Assembly: GCA_002433335.1 (NCBI GenBank)
Contig: DJHY01000262.1
Span: forward strand, 3,575 to 17,188
Source: Rhodospirillaceae bacterium UBA6608
GTDB taxonomy: Bacteria > Pseudomonadota > Alphaproteobacteria > Rhodospirillales_A > Casp-alpha2
Direction of reading: 5' to 3'
DNA: 13,614 bases
The notes below the pieces were generated by a model. It had not been told where the DNA came from. It saw nothing but the letters and a program-made list of their open reading frames with translations, and ran no database searches. Shown here piece by piece: positions 1-6,726 of the stretch (its first letter is position 1; each line of letters starts with the position of its first letter). Both the position numbers and the translations under genes were made by a program.

Positions 1-1173
1 CAGGATCAGGGCATGGATGTCGTGCGTGCCTTCATAGGTGATAACCGATTCCAGGTTAAGCATATGCCGGATGACGTGGAATTCATCGGCCACGCCGTTT
101 CCGCCGTGCATTTCGCGGGCGGTACGGGCGATGTCCAGCGCCTTGCCGGTGGAGTTACGCTTAATCATCGAGATGTTCTCCGGCGGGCAGACGCCGTCGT
201 CGAGCATCCGGCCGACCCGTAGGCAGGACTGCAGGCCGATGGTGATGTCGGTCATCATGTCGGCCAGTTTCTTCTGCACCAATTGGTTCGCCGCCAACGG
301 ACGGCCGAACTGCGTGCGGTCCAGGGTGTACTGACGGGCCGCATGCCAGCAGAATTCGGCGGCGCCCAAGGCACCCCAGGCGATGCCGAAGCGGGCCTTG
401 TTCAGACAGCCGAACGGGCCGCCCAGACCGGAAGCATTGGGCAGCAGGTTTTCTTCCGGCACGAACACGTTGTCCATGACGACTTCGCCGGTCAGCGAAG
501 CGCGGAGCGAGAATTTACCTTCGATCTTCGGCGCCGACAGGCCCTTCATGCCCTTTTCCAGGATGAAGCCCCGGATCACGCCGTCGAGCTTGGCCCAGAT
601 GACGAAGACGTCGGCGATGGGGGCGTTGGAAATCCACATTTTGTTGCCGGTCAGGACATAACCGCCATCGGCTTTTTCCGCGCGGGTCTTCATGCCGCCC
701 GGATCGGAGCCATGGTCCGGTTCGGTCAGCCCGAAGGCGCCGACGAACTCACCCGTGGCGAGGCGCGGCAGATATTTCATGCGCTGTTCTTCCGAGCCAT
801 AGGCATAGATCGGATACATCACCAGCGACGACTGGACGCTGAGCGACGACCGATAACCGGAATCGACATGTTCGACCGCGCGCGCGATCAGGCCGTAGCA
901 AACGTGGTTGACGCCGGCGCCGCCGTATTGTTCGGGAACGGTCGGGCCGAGGAAGCCGAGTTCACCCATTTCATTGAAGATTTCACGGTCGAACGTTTCA
1001 TTGCGGAACGATTCCAACACCCGCGGCATCAACTTGTCCTGGGCGTAGGCATGGGCGGTTTCGGCGACCATGCGCTCGTCCTCGGTCAGCTGACCGACAA
1101 GATCGAAAGGGTCTTCCCAATTGAACTGGGGTTTCACCTGTTTGGTGTGGGCGGCTTCGGCTGAATCCGGCAT
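1..1173 (-). CDS. gcdH: Glutaryl-CoA dehydrogenase, C-terminus cut off by window edge
   Basis: FAD-dependent acyl-CoA dehydrogenase that oxidises and decarboxylates glutaryl-CoA to crotonyl-CoA, in the cytosol, during lysine, tryptophan and aromatic breakdown; electrons normally pass to electron transfer flavoprotein. The reverse strand reads 391 codons from an ATG at 1173 to the window edge with no stop. Family signatures seen: [13 protein letters not shown] (about 106-118), whose Arg aligns with the substrate-binding Arg of human [18 protein letters not shown] (148-161), the flavin-site signature; and [13 protein letters not shown] (378-390), where Glu381 is the expected catalytic base. The [11 protein letters not shown] ending separates glutaryl-CoA dehydrogenase from other acyl-CoA dehydrogenases. 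Only about 10-15 C-terminal residues should be missing. An AAGGA lies about 10 nt before the ATG. The next gene upstream on this strand is 140 bp away, so it probably has its own promoter. Confidence 0.95.
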   Translation of the reverse strand, partial: MPDSAEAAHTKQVKPQFNWEDPFDLVGQLTEDERMVAETAHAYAQDKLMPRVLESFRNETFDREIFNEMGELGFLGPTVPEQYGGAGVNHVCYGLIARAVEHVDSGYRSSLSVQSSLVMYPIYAYGSEEQRMKYLPRLATGEFVGAFGLTEPDHGSDPGGMKTRAEKADGGYVLTGNKMWISNAPIADVFVIWAKLDGVIRGFILEKGMKGLSAPKIEGKFSLRASLTGEVVMDNVFVPEENLLPNASGLGGPFGCLNKARFGIAWGALGAAEFCWHAARQYTLDRTQFGRPLAANQLVQKKLADMMTDITIGLQSCLRVGRMLDDGVCPPENISMIKRNSTGKALDIARTAREMHGGNGVADEFHVIRHMLNLESVITYEGTHDIHALIL

Positions 1174-1313
1174 CGGACTTTGTTCCTTTTCGCTTTCTTG
1201 ATTTGCGCCAAAATGGGGGCGCATAAACTTGCACGGTTCGTCACCGCGAGCAAGAGGGCGCGAGCGCAGGTTTCCGCGCGTTTCGCCCCGTGAAACGGTA
1301 ACTGGAAAAACGT

Positions 1314-2057
1314 TTAGCGAGGGGAGTCCGAGGCGACCCGGGCAGCGGACCAGCGATAGCCTTCGCGGCGTTCGTCGGCGGCATCGACGCGCAGGACGAT
1401 TTCAGGCCGCCCGTGCAGGCGCTCGTTGGTGACGCGGAGCTGCGCGTTGACCTTAACCCCGTTGACCGGCCACCACTGATAGCGGCAGTCCTGGCCGTTG
1501 CCGAAACTCAGCTTCGTGCATTCCGAGGTCGAGGGCTTGCCCCACAAATTGCCGAGGTGTTCCGTGATTTCGCGTTCGCTATGGTAATGAAACGTCTGGG
1601 TATAGCTCAGGCGAAATGCTCGGGCGTCTTTGTGCGCTGACGAAAAATGCGCCGTAAACACGCCCTTGTCCGTCCGCATGACCCCGATCACCCCGTTTTG
1701 CGCGGCCTTCAGGGATTCCGGCGTCGGAATGATTTCCAGGAATTTGCCGTATGTCATGCCGATTTCGATCGGCCCGATGAAGAAGCTGGGTTCTTCAACC
1801 GAGTTCCTGAGCCGAGAAGAATACAGGCGCAGCGCCTGGGTGCCGATGTGTTCGGCTTCTCGGTTCTTGCTTTCCATGTCGGCCATTTGGCCGATCAGGT
1901 TGCTTTGGGCGACAGGGTCGACGGGCTCCGGTGCGGGGGAGGCAAGGTGCGCCAGCAACGAGAACAACCCGCCAAGCAACACGAAAACGATGATCAGCGC
2001 CCTGAACGGCCGAAAGCGACCGCGTTTCACCGCTGCGCTTCGTCCATTGCGTGCCAT
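1314..2057 (-). CDS. Membrane-anchored protein of unknown function
   Basis: A 247-residue protein. A basic N-terminus ([19 protein letters not shown]) is followed by one hydrophobic segment at about 19-39 with no clear cleavage site, so it looks like a signal anchor with most of the chain in the periplasm. After a Pro-rich linker there is a short helical stretch (50-85) and a mixed alpha/beta domain (90-225). That domain contains [18 protein letters not shown] and two cysteines, Cys180 and Cys191, that could form a disulphide. I recognise no family. The start is the ATG at 2057, because GGGAG lies 7 nt before it; an in-frame TTG nine codons upstream has no better ribosome site. It points the same way as gcdH, 140 bp away, and divergently from the lipoprotein gene. 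It is real by length, coherent topology and codon use; its function is unknown. Confidence 0.75.
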   Translation of the reverse strand: MARNGRSAAVKRGRFRPFRALIIVFVLLGGLFSLLAHLASPAPEPVDPVAQSNLIGQMADMESKNREAEHIGTQALRLYSSRLRNSVEEPSFFIGPIEIGMTYGKFLEIIPTPESLKAAQNGVIGVMRTDKGVFTAHFSSAHKDARAFRLSYTQTFHYHSEREITEHLGNLWGKPSTSECTKLSFGNGQDCRYQWWPVNGVKVNAQLRVTNERLHGRPEIVLRVDAADERREGYRWSAARVASDSPR

Positions 2058-2173
2058 CGATCTGCTCCCACTTCGAATGTCCAACCGGCAGAAGTTGTCC
2101 TGCTTTCCACCGCAAAGGCGCTATGCCTTTGGTAATAGTGTACGCGAAAGGTGAAACCGTTCCGAAACATTAG

Positions 2174-2195
2174 TTTATGGACAAAATTCCATAAA
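2174..2195. promoter_or_regulatory. Perfect inverted repeat in divergent promoter region
   Basis: Arms TTTATGGA (2174-2181) and TCCATAAA (2188-2195) are perfect 8-bp complements around a 6-bp spacer. They sit in an AT-rich patch between two divergent genes (starts at 2057 and 2271). The position and symmetry suit a dimeric regulator's operator. A hairpin is also possible, but there is no clean T-run, so a terminator is less likely. Seen directly; the role is inferred. Confidence 0.4.
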
Positions 2196-2270
2196 ATTTT
2201 AGCTAGTTACGAGATCGTCGACCTTGCGTAGGGGCTATGCCCTGCAGGGAAAAGGCGGTATAGCGGGACT

Positions 2271-2810
2271 ATGGCGACGATTTCCAAAATCCTTGATCAA
2301 TTTCGGACGAAAGGCCTGCGGGCCATGGTCGCGACCGGTCTTGCCGCGATGATGGTGGCGGGGTGCACCGCGCCAGCGCCTTATCTCTATAATCCCGCGC
2401 TTTATGACCGTGATCATGCCGATTTCGCCAAAACGCCGAAGACGATGAGCGCCCTGACAGTCTGTTATTCGAAATACGGCGCGACACAGGCGCAGGTCGC
2501 CAAGTTGGCCTCGGAAACCTGTGCCCGGTACGGGGCAGGCGTCACGTTTACAGGCAACACCTACACGCTTTGCCCGATGGTGACGCCCGTCGGGGCGCAG
2601 TTCGCCTGTGTCGGGGGGGCGTCGGGGAACTCGGTTGGACGTGGCGGGACGAGTGGCATTGCCGGGCAACCCGGCGCGCCTGAGACCGGCTTCAAGGAAG
2701 GTGCGCGCCCGATGGGTGTGTTGTTTGGACGCCCGCAAGGCGTAGACACGCCGGGCCCGTTGCCGGACTCTCCTGCGGTCCTGCCCACGCCATCCGAAAC
2801 GACGCAATGA
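2271..2810 (+). CDS. Putative lipoprotein of unknown function
   Basis: A 179-residue protein. It has a long n-region with Lys and Arg, a hydrophobic core, and a lipobox ending V29-A30-G31-Cys32, so it should be processed by signal peptidase II and lipid-anchored. The mature part begins TAPAPYLYNPALYDRDHADF. It contains further cysteines at about 65, 84, 101 and 113 (motifs TVCYSKYGA, SETCARYG, YTLCPMV, FACVGG), enough for two disulphides. The last 65 residues are Gly/Pro-rich and probably disordered. I recognise no named family. The start is the first ATG: a later in-frame Met (residue 19) would remove the positively charged n-region. No strong ribosome site is visible, only a purine-rich GGGAAAAGG about 20 nt upstream. 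The hydrolase gene begins 1 nt after its stop, so the two are very likely co-transcribed. Confidence 0.75.
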   Translation: MATISKILDQFRTKGLRAMVATGLAAMMVAGCTAPAPYLYNPALYDRDHADFAKTPKTMSALTVCYSKYGATQAQVAKLASETCARYGAGVTFTGNTYTLCPMVTPVGAQFACVGGASGNSVGRGGTSGIAGQPGAPETGFKEGARPMGVLFGRPQGVDTPGPLPDSPAVLPTPSETTQ

Positions 2811-2811
2811 T

Positions 2812-3696
2812 GTGGCGCGTCCTGGGACTGTAACCGGACGTGGCGGAAAGGTAATCGGGTTGCCGCAAGTTCTCGTCTACGCAGTGGTGATCGCGGTTGC
2901 GGCCTACGCCTTGGTTGTCGTCGGGATGTATGTCGGGCAGCGGGTGCTTATGTATCCGACGCGGGGGATGGCTGGCGATCCGGCGGCGGCGGGGTTGTTC
3001 GACGCTCAAGAAATTCAGGTCGAAACGAAAGACGGATTGCGTCTGCTTTCCTGGTATCAGCCGCCGACCTCGGGTCAGCCGGTGATCGTATATTTCCACG
3101 GCAACGCCGGAACGGTCGCCGGACGGGCGTATAAGGCCGCGATCTTCGCCAAGAAGGGCTGGGGCTTTCTGTTGGTCGAATATCGTGGGTATGGGGGGAA
3201 TCCGGGAAAGCCCTCGGAAACAGGGCTGTACGAGGATGCCCGCTCTAACCTTGCCTGGTTAAGGGGGCAGGGCGTTCGTCCCGAAGATATGGTCATCTAC
3301 GGTGAATCCCTGGGAACCGGCGTTGCGACCCATGCGGCCCGGGAATTGGCGCGGGCGGGAACGCCGGCGCGCGGCCTGATCCTCGAAGCGCCGTTCACGT
3401 CCATGGTCGACGTGGCGGCGGTGATCTATCCCTGGCTGCCTGTTCGTCGGTTGATCCACGACCAGTATGACTCCATCGGGAAAATCAAGGAAATCGCCGC
3501 GCCGCTGTTGGTGGTTCACGGCACGGCGGACCGTACCGTGCCGTTCGACCACGGGCAGCGTTTGTTCGAAGCCGCGCAGCAGCCAAAGACCGGTGCATGG
3601 CTGACCGGTGCCGGGCACGTGAACGTGTTCGATTTCGGCGCCGCGGACGCCATTGAGGAATTCGTGTCATCACTCGGTGACAAGGCCGAAAAGTAG
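2812..3696 (+). CDS. Membrane-anchored alpha/beta hydrolase (serine hydrolase)
   Basis: A 294-residue alpha/beta-hydrolase-fold protein of the Bem46/ABHD13-like type. One hydrophobic segment at about 20-41 anchors it to the membrane. Catalytic features: YFHGNAG (94-100) for the oxyanion hole, GYGGNPG (126-132), the nucleophile elbow GESLG with Ser166, HGTADRTVPF with Asp240, and GAGHVNVFD with His269, giving a complete Ser-Asp-His triad. The substrate is not predictable; relatives are esterases, thioesterases or of unknown role. The GTG at 2812 begins 1 nt after the lipoprotein stop and suits translational coupling. An in-frame TTG at 2860 has GGAAAGG 8 nt before it and would give a 278-residue protein that still keeps the membrane segment, so the start is uncertain. 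Two GC-rich hairpins follow the stop. Certain as a hydrolase, uncertain in function. Confidence 0.88.
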   Translation: MARPGTVTGRGGKVIGLPQVLVYAVVIAVAAYALVVVGMYVGQRVLMYPTRGMAGDPAAAGLFDAQEIQVETKDGLRLLSWYQPPTSGQPVIVYFHGNAGTVAGRAYKAAIFAKKGWGFLLVEYRGYGGNPGKPSETGLYEDARSNLAWLRGQGVRPEDMVIYGESLGTGVATHAARELARAGTPARGLILEAPFTSMVDVAAVIYPWLPVRRLIHDQYDSIGKIKEIAAPLLVVHGTADRTVPFDHGQRLFEAAQQPKTGAWLTGAGHVNVFDFGAADAIEEFVSSLGDKAEK

Positions 3697-3745
3697 GGGG
3701 CTGCATAGCCCCTTGATCGGCAGCGAAAGGCGGGCGTTCCGCCTT
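3697..3745 (+). terminator. Two hairpins after the hydrolase gene, weak terminator
   Basis: Directly after the stop codon, GGGGCT (3697-3702) pairs with AGCCCC (3707-3712) around a GCAT loop. A second stem, AAGGCGG (3727-3733) with CCGCCTT (3739-3745), follows. Neither has a proper T-run (TTGATC and GTTCAA follow). They may protect the 3' end or terminate weakly. Confidence 0.4.
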
Positions 3746-3791
3746 GTTCAATGGTTAATATTCCAGTAGGTTGTTTGATGTAATGGTGTAG

Positions 3792-3811
3792 CTGCGCCTT
3801 AATGGGCGCAG
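3792..3811 (+). promoter_or_regulatory. Hairpin upstream of the 143-residue gene
   Basis: CTGCGCC (3792-3798) and GGCGCAG (3805-3811) form a perfect 7-bp stem with a 6-nt loop. It lies in the gap 3697-3889, which otherwise holds no gene. It could be part of the leader of the gene at 3890. There is no T-run on either strand. Function unknown. Confidence 0.25.
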
Positions 3812-3889
3812 TGTGCCTGAGGTTCGCATCAATCGCGGGCCTTGGGCGCATTGAATTTGTGACGTCGAACGGAAAGAACCCGCGGGTAA

Positions 3890-4321
3890 ATGTCGAAGAT
3901 CAACCCGACCGCCGCACCGGCCATATCCAGCGTTTCGACCGCCCGCATGTCGGGTGCGTCGGCGGTGGCTGGTCGTGGCCGCATCGAGGAGATGAGCGGC
4001 AGCAACGCGCTGTCGTTCGACGCTGCGCAGTTCGGGTTCCAGAATGCGCCTGACAACGGGTTCCAGGATCAGCGCACTCTCTCGGATGACCGGCGCCGCA
4101 ATCCGAACCTGGGCCGCGGCCGGTTCACCGCACCGAATGAGACCTTCGCCCAGATCATCCAAGCCGATGTGACCGCGCCGACCGCCTATGGCGAAGACGA
4201 AGGCCGTCCCAAGAACTTTGGTGGCCTCGTGACCAAGGCGATCGCCCGATACGAATTGAACGCCCAGGTCATTCACGGAACGCTGCCGCGGGTCGGGATG
4301 ACCCTGAGCATGCGGTTGTAA
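3890..4321 (+). CDS. Conserved-looking hypothetical protein, 143 residues
   Basis: A protein with no signal peptide or membrane segment that I can see. The N-terminal half (1-80) is rich in Ala, Ser, Gly, Asn and Arg and looks disordered. The C-terminal half is more ordered: APNETFAQIIQADV (about 81-94), then a helix-like stretch (LVTKAIARYELNAQVIHG) and a short beta-like end (GMTLSMRL). I recognise no family. An in-frame TAA immediately precedes the ATG at 3890, fixing that as the earliest start; the ribosome site is weak (GGAAAG 13 nt upstream). A strong intrinsic terminator 28 nt after the stop, on the same strand, supports this as a real transcription unit. The longer opposite-strand reading frame over this region is Arg/His-rich and looks like a shadow. 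Confidence 0.6.
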   Translation: MSKINPTAAPAISSVSTARMSGASAVAGRGRIEEMSGSNALSFDAAQFGFQNAPDNGFQDQRTLSDDRRRNPNLGRGRFTAPNETFAQIIQADVTAPTAYGEDEGRPKNFGGLVTKAIARYELNAQVIHGTLPRVGMTLSMRL

Positions 4322-4349
4322 GCCTTGCTGGCCTTTGGTTTTGAAGTGG

Positions 4350-4372
4350 ACCGGCCGAAGGCCGGTATTTTT
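4350..4372 (+). terminator. Rho-independent terminator
   Basis: ACCGGCC (4350-4356), GAA loop, GGCCGGT (4360-4366), then ATTTTT. A 7-bp GC-rich perfect stem with a U-tract is a textbook intrinsic terminator. It ends the transcript of the 143-residue gene. Confidence 0.9.
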
Positions 4373-4476
4373 ATGCCCGGGTATCCGATGAGGCCGGGGC
4401 GTGTTAATCTTTCGTTGGGCAATCGGCGGCCATACTCTGCCTGAATAGCCGCCGGTCCGCGCGGTGCGGAGACGAT

Positions 4477-4514
4477 CACTCCGGATGGCCCCTGGCACTC
4501 CGGATGGCCCCTGG
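4477..4514. repeat. Perfect 19-bp tandem duplication
   Basis: Two identical back-to-back copies of CACTCCGGATGGCCCCTGG occupy 4477-4495 and 4496-4514. They end 32 bp before the start of the DUF4065-type gene, in its leader or promoter. This could be a slippage duplication or a doubled regulator site. Confidence 0.85.
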
Positions 4515-4546
4515 ACGTATGGGCCCCGGAAATAAGGGCGAAAGCC

Positions 4547-5077
4547 ATGCAAGCCGATGTAAACAGCGCCTTCGATGTCGCGTTCTGGTTCGCCGATACG
4601 GCTTTGGAGCAGAATGAGTATCTGCAGCCGCAGAAACTGCAGCGGCTGTTATTCCTTGCGCAGGGTTATTACGCGGTTCTGCAGAACGGGCGGAAGTTGA
4701 TGCCGGCGGTCTTCGTGGCGGACGAACTGGGACCGATGGAGCCGAATATCTACGCCGGATTCTCCCGTGGACGGCCGAACATCGACGTCGAATTGTTCAT
4801 CCCGCAAGAAATCGATGCCTATCTTGCCAGCCTGTGGCGGCGATTCGGACATGCGTCGATGGAACGTCTGAACCAGATTACCAAAGGGACGAGCGCTTAT
4901 AAGCAAGCCCGCGCCAAGGGGGCGCGCACTGAAATCACCTTGGATGCCATGCGTTTGTCGTTTGTCCGCGCGGAAAATACGCCCGGCGTTCAGCAGGTTG
5001 TGAAGCCGAAAGTGTTCGTTACGCAGTCCGGTCGCCCGGTTCAGGTAAAAGCCTGGACCCCCGGCGCAAAAAGCTGA
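4547..5077 (+). CDS. Solitary DUF4065/Panacea-type (SocA-like) protein
   Basis: A 176-residue soluble protein. The first 75 residues match the DUF4065/Panacea pattern: a helix (VAFWFADTALEQNEY), the family core LQPQKLQRLLFLAQGYYAVL (26-45), then FVADELGPMEPNIYAGF (56-72). In this family SocA of Caulobacter is a protease adaptor and antitoxin for SocB, and other members neutralise many toxin types. The C-terminal third (about 125-176) is basic and Val/Pro-rich and may be disordered. The ATG at 4547 has AAGGG 8 nt upstream. No toxin-sized reading frame adjoins it: a terminator lies upstream and a transporter operon downstream. It therefore looks like a solitary, possibly housekeeping, member. 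The domain call rests on pattern recognition only. Confidence 0.7.
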   Translation: MQADVNSAFDVAFWFADTALEQNEYLQPQKLQRLLFLAQGYYAVLQNGRKLMPAVFVADELGPMEPNIYAGFSRGRPNIDVELFIPQEIDAYLASLWRRFGHASMERLNQITKGTSAYKQARAKGARTEITLDAMRLSFVRAENTPGVQQVVKPKVFVTQSGRPVQVKAWTPGAKS

Positions 5078-5293
5078 TCATTTCGAAAATTATATATTAA
5101 ATTTCAGTGGATTGCAGGCTTTCCCCAGGCAACCCGCTTGCGCACTCTTCAGACATGGCTAATATCTTTCTGGCTGGCCTTGCGGCTTTCCGGCTTCGCG
5201 CCGGAGGGAGGAGCCGCAGCAGGTCGGTGTGATTTAAAAAGGGACGAAAAACAACAAGATGAACGTCCGCATGAAATGTCTGGGAGGACACAC
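5078..5293 (+). promoter_or_regulatory. Promoter and structured leader of the transporter operon
   Basis: An AT-rich patch at 5081-5105 (with TATATT at 5093-5098 and the palindrome TTTCGAAA at 5081-5088) is the likely promoter area; no convincing -35 box can be placed. Downstream is a compound hairpin: outer stem TGCGGCT (5181-5187) with AGCCGCA (5212-5218), inner stem TCCGGC (5189-5194) with GCCGGA (5200-5205), and a purine bulge GGGAGG at 5206-5211. The stretch after the hairpin is A-rich. The real ribosome site of the next gene is GGGAGGA at 5282-5288. I recognise no riboswitch. Confidence 0.4.
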
Positions 5294-6532
5294 ATGAAGA
5301 CCAAGGGTATGCTCACCGCCGCTTCCGCGGGTCTGGTGATCGCGGGGTTGATGCTGTCTGGGCCGGCGCAAGCCAAGGTCGACGGCGACACGATCATCCT
5401 CGGCTCGGCTATTTCCTTCACCGGGAAATATTCGACCAACGGTATCCACGCCAAGAACGGCTACGAGCTGGGCGTGAAGAAAATCAACGAGATGGGCGGC
5501 GTCAAGGTCGGCGGCAAGTCCTACAAGTTGAAAATTCAATATTATGACGATGAGTCCACGCCCCTGCGTACCGCGCAGCTGCTGGAACGCCTCGTCAACC
5601 AGGATGGTGTCAAATACTTCCTGGGGCCGTATTCGTCTGCCACGACCAAGGCCGCCGCGCCGATCATGGAAAAGTACAAGGTTCCGATGATCGAAGCCGA
5701 AGGCGCCTCGCGGTCGCTGTTCAACAAGGGCTACAAGTACCTGTTCGCGGTGCTGTCGACCTCCGAACAGTATTTGGCCAGCGCCATCGCCCTGGCGGCT
5801 GAGATTGCCGAAAAGAACGGTAAGAAAGCTTCCGACGTGAAGGTTGCGATGGCGTTCGAGAACGATCCGTTCTCGCTCGACGTGCGCGCCGGCGTGCTGG
5901 AAGACGCCAAGAAGTACAACATGAAGATCGTGATCGACGACAAGATGCCGCGCGATCTCAACGATATTTCCTCGACCCTGACCAAGGTTAAGGCGCTTAA
6001 GCCGGACCTGCTGGTGCTGTCCGGCCACTCCAAGGGTGCCGCGACCGGTGCGCGTCAGATCAAGGAAATGAAGATCGATACGCCGATGGTCGCCATGACC
6101 CACTGCGAAGCGGCGAAGATCACGTCCAAGTTCGGTGGAGCGACCGAAGGCATCCTGTGCCCCACGCAATGGTCGGAAACGCTGAGCTACAAGGACAAGT
6201 ATTTCGGCAGCGCCGCCGATTACGACAAGCTGTTTAAGGCCACGTTCGACGGTTACAAGAACGTCCCTTATCAGTCGGCTCAGGCGACCGCTGCGGTCCT
6301 GGTCTGGAAGGAAGCCTTCGAAAAGGCCGATTCCTTCGATACGACCAAGGTTCGCGATGCGATTTCCGCGATCGAGATGGACACCTTCTATGGTCCGGTG
6401 AAGTTCAGCGAAGGCGGCAACAACGTTGCCAAGCCGATGGTGCTGCGCCAGATCCAGAACGGTTCCTACAACGTGGTCGCGCCGTCCAAGTGGGCGTCGC
6501 ACCCCGTGACTTGGCCGCGTAAGGCTCAGTAA
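5294..6532 (+). CDS. Substrate-binding protein of LIV-type ABC importer
   Basis: Periplasmic receptor of the HAAT (hydrophobic amino acid) ABC importer class, 412 residues. It has a signal peptide with a cut expected after A-Q-A27, giving a mature protein starting KVDGDTIILGSAISFTGKYS, the typical opening of LivK-like type I binding proteins. Later features fit the two-lobed Peripla_BP_6 fold: YYDDESTPLRTAQLLERLV, FLGPYSSATTKAAAPIMEK and DLLVLSGHSKGA. Two cysteines in the second lobe (MTHCEAAK and GILCPTQ) may pair. The start is the ATG at 5294, because GGAGG lies 6 nt upstream and the signal peptide begins there; longer in-frame extensions are not protein-like. The ligand could be a branched-chain amino acid, another amino acid, an amide or an aromatic acid. 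First gene of the operon. Confidence 0.92.
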   Translation: MKTKGMLTAASAGLVIAGLMLSGPAQAKVDGDTIILGSAISFTGKYSTNGIHAKNGYELGVKKINEMGGVKVGGKSYKLKIQYYDDESTPLRTAQLLERLVNQDGVKYFLGPYSSATTKAAAPIMEKYKVPMIEAEGASRSLFNKGYKYLFAVLSTSEQYLASAIALAAEIAEKNGKKASDVKVAMAFENDPFSLDVRAGVLEDAKKYNMKIVIDDKMPRDLNDISSTLTKVKALKPDLLVLSGHSKGAATGARQIKEMKIDTPMVAMTHCEAAKITSKFGGATEGILCPTQWSETLSYKDKYFGSAADYDKLFKATFDGYKNVPYQSAQATAAVLVWKEAFEKADSFDTTKVRDAISAIEMDTFYGPVKFSEGGNNVAKPMVLRQIQNGSYNVVAPSKWASHPVTWPRKAQ

Positions 6533-6547
6533 TCCACGACTACTCCG

Positions 6548-6566
6548 CCGTGACGGAACGTCACGG
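6548..6566 (+). promoter_or_regulatory. First hairpin after the binding-protein gene
   Basis: CCGTGAC (6548-6554) pairs with GTCACGG (6560-6566) around a GGAAC loop, 15 nt after the stop codon. There is no T-run. With the next hairpin it probably stabilises the 3' end of the binding-protein message. Confidence 0.5.
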
Positions 6567-6581
6567 GCAGTGATTTCGACA

Positions 6582-6609
6582 CGCCCCCGGCCAGCGCCGG
6601 CCGGGGGCG
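6582..6609 (+). terminator. Very strong hairpin between binding-protein and permease genes
   Basis: CGCCCCCGGCC (6582-6592) and GGCCGGGGGCG (6599-6609) form a perfect 11-bp, almost all-GC stem with a 6-nt loop. No T-run follows, so full termination is unlikely. Such hairpins after binding-protein genes commonly block 3' exonucleases and lower downstream expression, giving more receptor than permease. Here that role is inferred. Confidence 0.6.
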
Positions 6610-6663
6610 GCGGTCGCTGCTCAACCGTTCCGTATTTCCGGCCATTCGCCGACACAGACGCCG

Positions 6664-6691
6664 TCCGTGTGAAAGCCTCCGTGTGAAAACC
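6664..6691. repeat. 14-bp imperfect tandem repeat
   Basis: TCCGTGTGAAAGCC (6664-6677) is followed directly by TCCGTGTGAAAACC (6678-6691), with one mismatch. It ends 35 bp before the permease start. It may be a slippage duplication or a repeated protein site. Confidence 0.7.
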
Positions 6692-6726
6692 GACGACGTC
6701 TGCTTGAAAAGGGATTCTGCAGAGAT

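Noticed and set aside
283..1164. 293-codon plus-strand frame across the left end
   Set aside because: It is antisense to the glutaryl-CoA dehydrogenase gene, whose motifs are unambiguous.
4477..4514. CRISPR-like repeat
   Set aside because: The two units abut with no spacer and there are only two copies, so this is a simple tandem duplication.
3755..4552. 265-codon minus-strand frame covering the 143-residue gene
   Set aside because: Arg/His/Pro-rich translation typical of shadow frames, running through a plus-strand terminator and a tandem repeat. The plus-strand frame is more protein-like and is followed by a terminator in the right orientation.
5155..5232. 25-codon leader peptide (MANIFLAGLAAFRLRAGG...) across the operon-leader hairpin, as in amino-acid attenuation
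   Set aside because: No ribosome site and no run of codons for one amino acid, and no terminator-antiterminator pair with a U-tract could be drawn.
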